Of a stretch of 44,328 nt of DNA, positions 36,632 through 44,278 are shown one piece after another (position 1 is the first letter of the stretch; every line of letters starts with the position of its first letter). The notes beneath the pieces are model-generated. The model had not been told where the DNA came from and made no database searches. It worked only from the letters and a program-made list of their open reading frames with translations. The stretch is from an uncultured Verrucomicrobiota bacterium (lineage in GTDB: Bacteria; Verrucomicrobiota; Verrucomicrobiia; Opitutales; Opitutaceae), in assembly GCA_913058185.1 (NCBI GenBank), contig CAJXQX010000026.1:1-44328 (forward strand), in the 5' to 3' direction. The position numbers and the translations under genes are program-made.

Positions 36632-37525
36632 TTATGATTGGTGGGCTTTGGACAGCGGTGTAGCCGGGTCCTGGACATCACGGATAGAAGGGTGAGGGCG
36701 ATAGAGTTCAGTTTGCTCGGCGGCTCGCTCTTTTTTGCCGAACCACGTCACGCGCTTCATCCATAGTCGTAGGGCGTGCCAGTGGATCAGGAAAATCACC
36801 CGCAGAGTGAGGAGCTGATATTTGAAAACGAACCACGCCAAAGCGCCGTCAGTGAGGGGCCGCGCCGGTCCTGAGATGGAGGTCGCGAGATTTCGACGTT
36901 CGCCTTCGTAGTCGTCGATTTGCACCGCTAACCGGTCGGAGGAGGGACGGAGTCGGAAATTGAAATCGATATTTACGTCCGAGAAAGGTGAGACATAGAA
37001 GTTTTTGTTCACGCGATGCTCAAACCCGTCTGGGCCTAGCATGACTTTGGTGAGCAAAAAGGGCTTCATTTCGTGGAACGTATTGGTCACTTCGACAATC
37101 GCAGCAATAAGGTTCCCAGCGGAGTCGCGAATGTAGTAAAACGAGACGGGATTGAACCGGTAGCCAAACATACGCGGCAGCGTCACCAGTTCGACTCGGG
37201 CGGAATCATCTACGGCGACGTCATACACCGTGAGGTAGCGTATCACGCGATCCTTCAGTGAGGGCCTATCCTCCTCCAAGTAACCATAATGGTTACTTTG
37301 GGCTGAAGTGGCCGGATTGTGAATCGGTTCGGTTAAGGGGAGGAAATCACGTTGCCGGAGGCTAAACAGATTGCCCCGATCGATGGATAGGAGCCGATGA
37401 CGGTTGTCGATTTCGGCGAGTTCATCCAGATCGACCGACATCATGAACAAGCGGTAGACGAACCGGTGAGCTTTGGGAAAAAAGCGCGCGTGCATGACAT
37501 TGCATTCGTAGATTTTCGACCGCAT
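36632..37525 (-). CDS. DUF1365 protein of the CFA cluster
   Basis: A 297-residue protein of DUF1365 (COG3496). It opens 'SKIYECNVMHARFFPKAHRF' with 'VYRLFMMSVDLDELAEI', and has 'LPRMFGYRFNPVSFYYIRDS' and 'AIVEVTNTFHEMKPFLL', all diagnostic. In many Proteobacteria the trio FAD amine-oxidase-like / DUF1365 / CFA synthase is under a singlet-oxygen-responsive ECF sigma factor (RpoE-ChrR); no ChrR or ECF gene is in this window. Its biochemical step is unknown; a role in acyl-lipid modification follows from this constant company. Confidence 0.9.
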   Translation of the reverse strand: MRSKIYECNVMHARFFPKAHRFVYRLFMMSVDLDELAEIDNRHRLLSIDRGNLFSLRQRDFLPLTEPIHNPATSAQSNHYGYLEEDRPSLKDRVIRYLTVYDVAVDDSARVELVTLPRMFGYRFNPVSFYYIRDSAGNLIAAIVEVTNTFHEMKPFLLTKVMLGPDGFEHRVNKNFYVSPFSDVNIDFNFRLRPSSDRLAVQIDDYEGERRNLATSISGPARPLTDGALAWFVFKYQLLTLRVIFLIHWHALRLWMKRVTWFGKKERAAEQTELYRPHPSIRDVQDPATPLSKAHQS

Positions 37526-37675
37526 GAGTGAGGTAAATCATGGTGCGGATCTATTTTAAGGCAAATGGTCCTGCCAGAAAGTTAGACAATAACTAGACGA
37601 AGATGTTAATCAAAATGGTAACAATTAGATTAAATCACTCTACTACAGGTAAATAAAGTCTATCCGATCAACTGC
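37526..37675 (-). promoter_or_regulatory. AT-rich spacer inside the lipid island, probable internal promoter
   Basis: This 150-base gap is the largest in the island and is much more AT-rich than the flanking genes (AAAATGGTAACAATTAGATT at 37613-37632). On the minus strand it would drive DUF1365-cfa and the genes after it. A TGATC element lies at its upstream end (37670-37666, minus), which is the -35 core of ChrR-type ECF promoters, but I cannot pair it with a convincing -10. Confidence 0.3.
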
Positions 37676-38962
37676 CTAATGAGTCCAAGGATCCTCGCCA
37701 AGGAGGAGCTCGCAGAGCTGAACAGCGCTCCAGAGGCCGTCTTCGTGGAATCCGTAGCGTTGGTATGCGCCGACGAAATAGGTATTAGTGGTGCCGGTGG
37801 CGTCCGCGTTGAGCCCGGCGATTTCGTCCTGGGCCTTAAGAGCGGCGAGGTCGAATAGCGGGTGGGCATATTTGATGGTCTGCTGGACCTTTTCGGGTTC
37901 GATATCGGCGGCGCGATTGATTGAGACGAAAAACTGCTCCGTGTCGCTGACGCCTTGCAGGGAGTTCATCCAGTAATGCGTGGCAGGATCGATGCGACCT
38001 TCGGGCCCCCGCACGAGTTGGTAGTTCCAGCTGGACCAGGCCCGCTTGGTTTTAGGCATGACCGTGGTATCGGTGTGCAGGGTGGCTGTATTGGACTGGA
38101 ACTGAAAACAGCGTAGAATCCGGGACTCGTCGGGGGTTGGGTTGACCAACAGTTTGAGCGCCACATCTGCGTGAGTCGCCATGATGACTTGGTCGAATGA
38201 TTCAGCTTGGCCCTGAGCGGTCATGACAATGACACGCGAACCCGCCCGCACGATTCTGGTAGCGGCGTGATTGGTACGGATCCGATCGTGGAAGGGCTCG
38301 GTGATGCGTTTGACGTATTCGCGACTGCCGCCATCGAGGGTCCACCATTGGTGTTGGGTGCTGAGGCCGAGAAACCCGTGGTTATGAAAAAAGCGCAGCA
38401 GGCTCGATGCCGGAAATTGCAGCATCTTTTCCGGTGGCGTGCTCCACACCGCCGAACTCATGGGCACGAGATAGAGATTGAAGAAGTCCTCCCCGTAAGC
38501 GCCGGCGCGCACGTAGTCGGCCAGAGTGACCTCGCGCAGGCTGGGATCATCGAGGGCCTTGATCGCGTCACTGTTGAAGCGGTTGACCGCGAGCAACATT
38601 TTGATGAAGCGCGGGCTGAAGATATTTTTGCGCTGAGCGAACAGGTGATTGAGCGAGGTGCCGCTCCACTCGAGACCCGTTTCGTCTTCCTTCACCGAGA
38701 AGGACATCGTCGTTTTTTTAGTCGGCACCTTGAATTGCTCGAACAGCCGACAAAGATGCGGGTAGGTCTCTTGATTGAAGACCATAAAACCGGTGTCGAT
38801 CGGCACGGTCCGTCCGGTCGGAGCCTCTTTCGCATCCACGGTGTTGGCGTGCCCTCCAACGTGGGCGTTGGACTCGAAGACCGTGACGTTGTGGTGCCGG
38901 TGCAGAAAATGAGCACAGCCCAAACCGGATATGCCGGAGCCGATGATGGCGATGCGGGCCAT
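37676..38962 (-). CDS. FAD/NAD(P)-binding amine-oxidase-like protein of the CFA cluster
   Basis: A 428-residue flavoprotein (COG2907-like). The N-terminal dinucleotide loop is 'ARIAIIGSGISGLGCAHFL' followed by the FAD motif 'VTVFESNAHVGGHANTVD'. The middle has 'PIDTGFMVFNQETYPHLCRL', and the C-terminus has the second FAD contact, 'NTYFVGAYQRYGFHEDGL'. Related proteins in fatty-acid clusters act as acyl-chain oxidoreductases; the furan-fatty-acid enzyme UfaD of Rhodobacter is a flavoprotein partner of a CFA-like methylase, which makes a similar role here plausible but unproven. It begins 10 bases after the end of the desaturase gene. Confidence 0.88.
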   Translation of the reverse strand: MARIAIIGSGISGLGCAHFLHRHHNVTVFESNAHVGGHANTVDAKEAPTGRTVPIDTGFMVFNQETYPHLCRLFEQFKVPTKKTTMSFSVKEDETGLEWSGTSLNHLFAQRKNIFSPRFIKMLLAVNRFNSDAIKALDDPSLREVTLADYVRAGAYGEDFFNLYLVPMSSAVWSTPPEKMLQFPASSLLRFFHNHGFLGLSTQHQWWTLDGGSREYVKRITEPFHDRIRTNHAATRIVRAGSRVIVMTAQGQAESFDQVIMATHADVALKLLVNPTPDESRILRCFQFQSNTATLHTDTTVMPKTKRAWSSWNYQLVRGPEGRIDPATHYWMNSLQGVSDTEQFFVSINRAADIEPEKVQQTIKYAHPLFDLAALKAQDEIAGLNADATGTTNTYFVGAYQRYGFHEDGLWSAVQLCELLLGEDPWTH

Positions 38963-38972
38963 TCTAGCGGAG

Positions 38973-40103
38973 TCAGCCGTTTTGGCTGGAGCTGTCGCGG
39001 TCGACTTTTAGCCCAGAAATATCCTGGTGTGTGGCGGGTGATTCCGTGTCCTCGGCCGAGGTCATGTGAGCGGCGTTGACTGCGCCCACTGCTAACGCAG
39101 CGGCGGTCGGCATCACTTTTTTTAACGATGAGTGCACGTGAGTCGGTTCGCTCTTAGCGGCGGCGGCGACTGAGTCCAGATGTTCGGCGCGCATGCCTTC
39201 GTCGAGCACGGATTGGGGAACCTTTTTCAAACCCCAGATCAGACCCGTCCAGGAAAGCATCTTCAGGCCGTAGTAGGTCGGGTCGATTTCCCACCAGTAG
39301 AAACCGTTACGGGTCGAGCTTTGATAGCGGTGGTGATTGTTGTGCCAGCCCTCGCCGAGGCAAATGATGGCCAAAATGAAGCTGTTCCGTGAATCGTCGT
39401 CGGTTTTGAAGCGCCGCTTGCCCATAAGGTGGGCCAGAGAGTTGATACAGGAGGTGCCGTGAAACAACGCTGTCGTGCTGACGAAGAAGCCCCAGACGAG
39501 TAGCTGTGGACCGGTTACCCCGAGTCCGGGGGCCCAAGTTGCCAATCCCGCGCCGAGTCCGTAGATCGCCGAGGCAAAAAGCACCGGCACGATGAGATCG
39601 AAGCGGTTGAGGAAGACCAATTCGGGATACTTGGTGAGGTCCTTGATTTGGGAGTAGTCGGTGGGAAAATTGCGTTTGCTGGTGATCCAACCGATATGCG
39701 CCCACCAAAAACCGTGCACCACGGGGGAGTGAGCATCGTGCTCGTCGTCACTATGCTGGTGATGGTGGCGATGGTGGCCGGCCCACCATAATGGACCGCG
39801 TTGGGCGGCGGTGCCGCCCCAGACTGCGAGCAGGAATTGACCGATGCGCGAAGTGCGGTAGGTCTTGTGCGAAAAGTAGCGGTGGTAGATCCCGGTGACC
39901 GCAAACATGCGTACGAAATACAGTGCGACCGCGAAGACGACCGCGAATGGACTCCAGCCGACCCAAATCAGGCCTAGACAGCCAAAATGAAGCATGGAAA
40001 ACGGAATGACGCGCACCCAATCGACTTTGTCGGGCTGTTGCCGAAGTTTCTCCCGACCTTCGGGACAATAGTCGGCGTCGATTGATTGAACGATCGACGT
40101 CAT
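38973..40103 (-). CDS. Acyl-CoA/acyl-lipid delta-9-type fatty-acid desaturase
   Basis: From ATG 40101-40103 the protein is 376 residues. The three His boxes are textbook: 'GIYHRYFSHKTYRT', 'WWAGHHRHHHQHSDDEHDAH' and 'GEGWHNNHHRYQSSTRNGF'. Four membrane spans flank them. The C-terminal 75 residues ('SVAAAAKSEPTHVHSSLKKV' onwards) are an Ala/Ser-rich extension not found in the family core. As first gene of the island it would supply the cis double bond that the CFA enzymes use. Its GC content matches its neighbours, unlike the desaturase at 8387-9427. Confidence 0.92.
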   Translation of the reverse strand: MTSIVQSIDADYCPEGREKLRQQPDKVDWVRVIPFSMLHFGCLGLIWVGWSPFAVVFAVALYFVRMFAVTGIYHRYFSHKTYRTSRIGQFLLAVWGGTAAQRGPLWWAGHHRHHHQHSDDEHDAHSPVVHGFWWAHIGWITSKRNFPTDYSQIKDLTKYPELVFLNRFDLIVPVLFASAIYGLGAGLATWAPGLGVTGPQLLVWGFFVSTTALFHGTSCINSLAHLMGKRRFKTDDDSRNSFILAIICLGEGWHNNHHRYQSSTRNGFYWWEIDPTYYGLKMLSWTGLIWGLKKVPQSVLDEGMRAEHLDSVAAAAKSEPTHVHSSLKKVMPTAAALAVGAVNAAHMTSAEDTESPATHQDISGLKVDRDSSSQNG

Positions 40104-40561
40104 GATGCGACGGAGAGGGGAGGGGGAGGTTGAATCAGAAGATGGCACGGTTCGTAAAGATGCGGCAAACGTGCCTAGCCCCCCCTCTTTGTGCAAGTCG
40201 TCTGACGTTTCTGACGTCTTTTAACGACCGAGGAGATCCGTTTATCAGCGCTGGAATAGGCGCGTCGGGGAGGATTTCGTCCCCCTCCCACTAAATGCGA
40301 ACATCTTGATATTCGAGAATAGAGGAACGACTGCCGGGGCGAGGGGCGCATTATACGCGGGAATCCATTGCGCGATTTCCGACTTTTAGGCGGCGTGAGC
40401 GGGATTTTTGGTGAGATTGTGCCGTTCGGGTGGCTGCTGAGTATCCGGTGATAAATCGAAGCAGGGTGGGGCAGGAGGTCACCCAGCGGGGCAACGTTGT
40501 TGGCCCTTGGCAATGAAGTGGAATAAGGCATGAATTCGGGGAGCGTGCGCGCTCCTTCCTT
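40104..40561. promoter_or_regulatory. Divergent control region between the lipid island and the AraC gene
   Basis: 458 bases without a convincing gene. On the minus strand a TATAAT hexamer (40355-40350) could be a -10 box for the desaturase transcript, without a good -35. A tandem TCTGACGT repeat lies at 40201-40217 (own entry). A GGAGCG / CGCTCC hairpin (40540-40555) ends six bases before the AraC GTG start and could mask its translation start. Confidence 0.4.
40201..40217. repeat. Tandem TCTGACGT half-sites, possible AraC binding site
   Basis: TCTGACGT occurs at 40201-40208 and again at 40210-40217, a 9-base direct repeat just upstream of the desaturase. AraC proteins bind direct repeats, and an AraC gene diverges from this spacer; the assignment is inference. 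Confidence 0.35.
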
Positions 40562-41446
40562 GTGAACGATTCGACTGATTTTCTGATCTATCAACCGGTG
40601 CCCCCAGATGCAGATGTTTGGGGTATGGCGGTGGTAGCTGGTGGCTGCGCAAGCGTGTCTCCGGGGGCTGAATATCCTCCGGTGGGCCATGGGGAGGGCC
40701 ATGCATTCACGTGGGAGAATGGTCGGGTGCTGGGAGCGTTTCAGGTGGTGGGCGTGACTGAGGGAATCGGCGAATTTGAATCAAAAGTAACCGGACGAGT
40801 ATCTGTGCGGGCGGGCACCGTGATGCTACTTTTTCCCGGGGTGTGGCATCGCTATAGGCCGAATGCTCGAACGGGTTGGTCGGAGAGTTGGATCGAACTG
40901 GTGGGAACCACTGCTGATCGTTTGTTGGCCGCAGGGGTGATTAGCCCGGAACGAGCCGTTGTTAGACTGTCAGAAGTTAGTGCGTTTAGTGAATTGATGG
41001 GCGGAATTCACGCGCGGCTCCGGCAACCCTCACAAGGATATGATGCAGAAACGGGTGCACTCGCATTGCAGTTGATGAGTCGATTGGCCTCGGATCGACG
41101 AGGCGGCGCCGAACCGTCGCCATTGGACGCGGCGATCGCACGGGCGGAGCGGATATTGCTCGAACATTTGCACGATCCTCCAGCGATGCCTGAAGTGGCA
41201 GAAAAAGTAGGATTGGCCTATTCTTACTTCCGTCGGGAATTCAAGCGCCGCACCGGTTTTTCACCCCGACTTTATCTCCAGCGACTGCGCTTGGATAAAG
41301 CCCGACGAATGCTCGGAACGACCCCGGACTCGATTCAGGCCATTGCGGATCGGCTGGGGTTCAATTCTGCGTTTCATTTATCGGCCTCATTCAAAAAAGA
41401 GTTTGGGGTTTCGCCTCAGGGGTGGCGGCGATCCACCTCCAAATAA
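40562..41446 (+). CDS. AraC-family transcriptional regulator
   Basis: A 294-residue regulator starting at GTG 40562. The N-terminal cupin-like sensor (1-160) includes 'GRVSVRAGTVMLLFPGVWHR' plus 'YRP', typical of sugar-sensing AraC proteins. The C-terminal 100 residues carry the two HTH motifs: 'AMPEVAEKVGLAYSYFRREF' with 'KRRTGFSPRLYLQRLRLDKA', then 'SIQAIADRLGFNSAFHLSAS' with 'FKKEFGVSPQGWRR'. It faces away from the lipid island and is followed 56 bases later by an MFS transporter gene. Either could be its target; carbohydrate sensing is suggested by the cupin type. Confidence 0.92.
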   Translation: MNDSTDFLIYQPVPPDADVWGMAVVAGGCASVSPGAEYPPVGHGEGHAFTWENGRVLGAFQVVGVTEGIGEFESKVTGRVSVRAGTVMLLFPGVWHRYRPNARTGWSESWIELVGTTADRLLAAGVISPERAVVRLSEVSAFSELMGGIHARLRQPSQGYDAETGALALQLMSRLASDRRGGAEPSPLDAAIARAERILLEHLHDPPAMPEVAEKVGLAYSYFRREFKRRTGFSPRLYLQRLRLDKARRMLGTTPDSIQAIADRLGFNSAFHLSASFKKEFGVSPQGWRRSTSK

Positions 41447-41502
41447 ATGTCTACGCGCTCCTAGCTTGCGAAGGTTAGACGGGTGAGTTGCACTCGCCAC
41501 GC

Positions 41503-42783
41503 ATGGACGATTCCTCCGCGCCACTCGAGTCCCCCGCGTCGAGCCCCCCTATTCCCGTTAAACGGCGGGAAGTCTTTGGCTGGTGTTGTTTCGATTTCGC
41601 TAACTCGGCCTTCACGACGATCGTGATAACGGTCGTTGGGTTGCCCTACTTCAAAGTAGTGGTGGCAGAAGGAAATCCGGCGGCGGAAGGTTGGTGGGGC
41701 ACGATGCTCGCGTTGTCGCAGGTCGGGGTGTTGTTACTCGCTCCTCTGATTGGAGTGGTGGCCGATGTGCACGCCAGTAAGAAGCGATATCTCGCGATCT
41801 CCGCGTTGATATGCTCGGTGGCGACGGTGTTATTGTTTGGCGTCGGAGCCGGGCAGGTTTGGCTGATGCTGGGACTCGTATTGGTCGCCAACTTCGCGTT
41901 CTCCACCAGTGAGAACATTTGCTCGGCCTTTCTGCCGAAAATCAGCACCCCAGCAAACGCGGGCCGTATATCCGGCTACGGTTGGTCGTTCGGGTATCTA
42001 GGCGGTTTGCTCAGTTTGGTGATTGCCCTGGTGATTATCAGCAGCGGCGACGGGCGCGCCCATTGGTCTTTCGCGGCGACGGGATTGTTCTTTTTTCTAG
42101 CCAGCCTACCCACCCTATTACTCCTCAAAGAGCGAGCCACCCCGCGTCCGCTGGCGCCGGGGCAGCGGTATTTACGCGTGGCCTGGCAGCAATTTGCGGA
42201 TATGAAGCGCGAGCTGCCGCAGCACCGCATGCTCGTGCTGTTCTTTGTGGCGATGACTTTTTATTTGGCGGGTCTGATGGCCGTGGTTGGGTTTGCGGCG
42301 GGTTATGCGACCGAGGTTCTCGCCATGGAACAGGAGCAAATTATCGGGCTCTTTGCCGTGCTGCAAATCGCCGGAGTGGCGGGCGCGTTTGGATTTGGTT
42401 TTTTGCAGGATCGCACCGGCCCTAAACTTCCGTTGGCGGCGGCGCTTGTGATTTGGATCGTGGCCTGCCTGTGGGCTTCGCGATGTGAGACCGTGCGCGA
42501 GTTCTACCTGATCGGTGTGCTGGCCGGAATCGGAATGGGCTCGTTGCAGTCGGCGAGTCGCGCGGTGGTTTCCACGCTTACGCCGGCGGGACGATCGGGA
42601 GAGTTTTTTGGCTACTGGGGATTTTTTGCCAAGCTGGCTGCCGTGATCGGCACTTTCGTTTTTGGTAATCTTGTTTCCCTGACGGACTATCGAATCGCGA
42701 TTGCGGCTAACACGGGATTTTTTGTTATCGGACTGCTGATTCTACTCCCACTCAAGTTACGTTCCAGCGTCAAAGACACTTGA
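41503..42783 (+). CDS. UMF1/Atg22-like MFS transporter
   Basis: A 426-residue membrane transporter starting at ATG 41503 (M-D-D-S-S-A-P-L); a TTG 15 bases upstream is less likely. The N-terminal block 'EVFGWCCFDFANSAFTTIVI' is diagnostic of the UMF1 (vacuole effluxer Atg22-like) branch of the major facilitator superfamily, and about 12 spans follow. 'DVHASKKRYLAISALICSVA' is the loop 2-3 MFS motif region. Substrates in bacteria are unknown; relatives in yeast release amino acids from the vacuole. Downstream lies a sigma-54 promoter within 18 bases of the stop, so this gene and the next one are controlled separately. Confidence 0.9.
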   Translation: MDDSSAPLESPASSPPIPVKRREVFGWCCFDFANSAFTTIVITVVGLPYFKVVVAEGNPAAEGWWGTMLALSQVGVLLLAPLIGVVADVHASKKRYLAISALICSVATVLLFGVGAGQVWLMLGLVLVANFAFSTSENICSAFLPKISTPANAGRISGYGWSFGYLGGLLSLVIALVIISSGDGRAHWSFAATGLFFFLASLPTLLLLKERATPRPLAPGQRYLRVAWQQFADMKRELPQHRMLVLFFVAMTFYLAGLMAVVGFAAGYATEVLAMEQEQIIGLFAVLQIAGVAGAFGFGFLQDRTGPKLPLAAALVIWIVACLWASRCETVREFYLIGVLAGIGMGSLQSASRAVVSTLTPAGRSGEFFGYWGFFAKLAAVIGTFVFGNLVSLTDYRIAIAANTGFFVIGLLILLPLKLRSSVKDT

Positions 42784-42800
42784 ATTTAACTCATCTCAGT

Positions 42801-42815
42801 TGGCACGGAGATTGC
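42801..42815 (+). promoter_or_regulatory. Sigma-54 (RpoN) promoter
   Basis: TGGCAC-GGAGA-TTGC, with ten bases between the invariant GG (42802-42803) and GC (42814-42815), equals the -24/-12 consensus with its T before and A after. Transcription would begin near 42827. An inverted repeat (GCAAAG ... CTTTGC) overlaps the -12 box. The gene served is the TonB-C protein at 43089. Confidence 0.82.
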
Positions 42816-42826
42816 AAAGGGGTCGT

Positions 42827-43088
42827 CAGCGAATGACCTTCGCTTTGCTTTCTTAGGGCCTCCCCCTAACAAAAGTTCTTTGATTTTTTGCCGGCCGGGA
42901 GTGGGCCGAGCAGACGCTTTTCGTCACCGTAGTTGAGCGAGTTTCGCTACGCGTGACGGTGGAATTTGGTGCTGCTTCGGCAGGACCAAAAGCACCTGAC
43001 CACTGTGCCGCACTTAAGCGGGAGGTGAGGGTGTTTAACTAGATCAGAAAAACAAACGCCGCCCGGTCGTCTATCCGGGTAATCCAAC
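42827..43088 (+). ncRNA. Structured 5' leader (or small RNA) of the sigma-54 transcript
   Basis: The stretch between the predicted start site and the TonB-C ATG holds no convincing ORF but a chain of hairpins. These are AGCGAA/TTCGCT (42828-42844); TTAGGG/CCCTAA (42853-42869), followed by TTTTTT 15 bases later; CGTCAC-CGTAG paired with CTACG-c-GTGACG (42922-42958); and TTTGGT-g-CTGC-TTCG-GCAG-g-ACCAAA (42965-42990). In the last of these an alternative pairing GGTGCT/AGCACC (42968-42973 with 42991-42996) excludes the outer stem. A CCCGG/CCGGG stem (43062-43079) ends nine bases before the ATG, and no Shine-Dalgarno sequence is visible there. Stem strengths are judged by eye. It could be a regulatory leader or an independent small RNA. 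Confidence 0.5.
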
Positions 43089-43478
43089 ATGAAAGCAGTA
43101 AAAAAACTCGCAATCGTGATCAGCCTTGGGCTGTTCGCCGCTTCCGTTTCCGCGGAATCGTCTGAGCAGGCCTACATGAAATCCTACGCTGGTGTGACTG
43201 ACGCGCCCGTGCCCGTGAAAGTGGTGTCGCCCGACATCACCACGATCCGCGGCGCGGAAGTTGTGCTGGAGTTCGTCATCGATGAAAATGGGGTGCCGCA
43301 AGGCATTGCCGTCGCCAAATCCAACAATGATGCGTTAGCGGAAGCAGCTCTGAAGGCAGTCGCCGACTGGCGCTTCAGTCCGCTCGTCAAGGATGGTGAA
43401 GCGGTCTCATCGAAGGTTCGCCTGCCCGTTGTCGCGGCACTCCCGAACCTCGCGAGAGGTCGCTTCGCGCTCAACTGA
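43089..43478 (+). CDS. Small exported TonB C-terminal-domain protein
   Basis: A 129-residue protein. A signal peptide (residues 1-22, 'LAIVISLGLFAASVSA') is followed by a TonB-C domain: 'EVVLEFVIDENGVPQGIAVA', 'SNNDALAEAALKAVADWRFS' and 'PLVKDGEAVSSKVRLPVV', the usual strand-helix-strand pattern. It lacks the membrane anchor and Pro-rich spacer of true TonB, so it is a free periplasmic domain. It is the only gene behind a sigma-54 promoter and a long structured leader, and is closed by its own terminator, so it is a monocistronic, specially regulated unit. Function is unknown; interaction with outer-membrane receptors or stress sensing is conceivable. Confidence 0.85.
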   Translation: MKAVKKLAIVISLGLFAASVSAESSEQAYMKSYAGVTDAPVPVKVVSPDITTIRGAEVVLEFVIDENGVPQGIAVAKSNNDALAEAALKAVADWRFSPLVKDGEAVSSKVRLPVVAALPNLARGRFALN

Positions 43479-43511
43479 GGGTCACGATTAGAAGTATAAG
43501 TTAGAAATCAA

Positions 43512-43554
43512 CCGGGCCGTCCTGCTTTACCGCGGGGCGGCCCGTCTTATTTTT
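43512..43554 (+). terminator. Rho-independent terminator of the TonB-C gene
   Basis: CGGGCCG (43513-43519) pairs with CGGCCCG (43538-43544), with inner CC.GC/GC.GG pairs, followed by TCTTATTTTT at 43545-43554. Confidence 0.85.
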
Positions 43555-43600
43555 GAGGATTGGCTTGAGAACGGTTCGACTCCCATGGTCCGACTCTTCC

Positions 43601-44125
43601 ATGCGTTCCGCTGTTATTTACGTCGTTGCTGTCTTGGTCGCGAATCTCACCGCGACCTGGTTCATCCCCTTGCCCGTTTTTGGGCAGGTGGCGGTGGGCA
43701 CGTTTATCTTTGGCTTCACGTTTACGCAACGCGACCGGATGCATCGGAAGGGGCGCAAGTTCGTCTATTCGGTCATCGCAGTTGCCGCGCTGTTGAGCGC
43801 GTTGCTTTCGCTGGCGGGGCAAATCCCGGCACGGATCATTGTTGCTTCGGTCATCGCGATCTTGATTGCGGAAACGGCGGACACCGAGATCTACCAACGC
43901 TTGCTGGCGCAGTCGTGGTGGCATCGGGTGCTCAAATCCAATGCGGTGAGCATTCCGTTGGATTCCCTTTTTTTTAATATCGTCGCCTTTCTAGACGTAT
44001 TGGAACCGAGCATGTTGGTCTCATTGATCGTCGGCGAAATCGTAGTGAAATTTGCCGTTGGTGCACTCACCGCTATTTGGCGCGGTAAACAAGAACGCGC
44101 CAAGACCACGTCGAAGTCGACCTAA
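43601..44125 (+). CDS. VUT/YhhQ-like membrane transporter (putative queuosine-precursor type)
   Basis: From ATG 43601 the protein is 174 residues with about five or six membrane spans. 'VVAVLVANLTATWFIPLPVF', 'GQVAVGTFIFGFTFTQRDRM' and 'SIPLDSLFFNIVAFLDVLEP' match the VUT family, in which YhhQ imports queuosine precursors. The family's usual 'A-E-x-D-T-E-I-Y' pattern is seen in 'IAETADTEIYQRLLAQSWWH'. The protein is shorter than E. coli YhhQ. An upstream TTG would add non-membrane residues. No preQ1 riboswitch is seen in the 46 bases after the terminator. Confidence 0.8.
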   Translation: MRSAVIYVVAVLVANLTATWFIPLPVFGQVAVGTFIFGFTFTQRDRMHRKGRKFVYSVIAVAALLSALLSLAGQIPARIIVASVIAILIAETADTEIYQRLLAQSWWHRVLKSNAVSIPLDSLFFNIVAFLDVLEPSMLVSLIVGEIVVKFAVGALTAIWRGKQERAKTTSKST

Positions 44126-44172
44126 CTAAGAAGAGAATTTGGGTCAGTAAATTTCTAGCTTAGAGCCTAATA

Positions 44173-44207
44173 CATCCCAGTTTAACCATATTGGTTAAAC
44201 TGGGATG
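44173..44207. repeat. 35-base near-perfect palindrome
   Basis: CATCCCAGTTTAACCA (44173-44188) and TGGTTAAACTGGGATG (44192-44207) are exact reverse complements around a TAT centre. No T tract follows on either strand, so it is not an ordinary terminator. It could be a dimeric-protein operator or a mobile palindromic element. The central TAACCATATTGGTTA differs in one base from a palindrome inside the DUF1365 gene (37281-37295). Confidence 0.8.
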
Positions 44208-44278
44208 AGAGCGATTGACCGGAGGAGTGTTGGTGGTGGTGCGGTTAGACCACGGAGTCGGAGGGGAGTGGTGGGGGG

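Noticed and set aside
35746-36663. A 305-codon plus-strand frame opposite the CFA synthase
   Set aside because: It lies wholly antisense to an unmistakable CFA synthase; long antisense frames are expected in GC-rich coding DNA.
37278-37298. 21-base palindrome AAGTAACCAT-A-ATGGTTACTT
   Set aside because: It lies within the coding sequence of DUF1365 and encodes ordinary family residues, so it is not listed as a feature. Its similarity to the terminal palindrome is mentioned as a lead only.
38207-39079. A 290-codon plus-strand frame opposite the flavoprotein gene
   Set aside because: Antisense shadow; the minus-strand flavoprotein has clear FAD motifs.
43573-43583. GGTTCGACTCC resembling a tRNA T-loop
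   Set aside because: The 70 bases upstream contain the TonB-C gene terminator and cannot form a tRNA cloverleaf.
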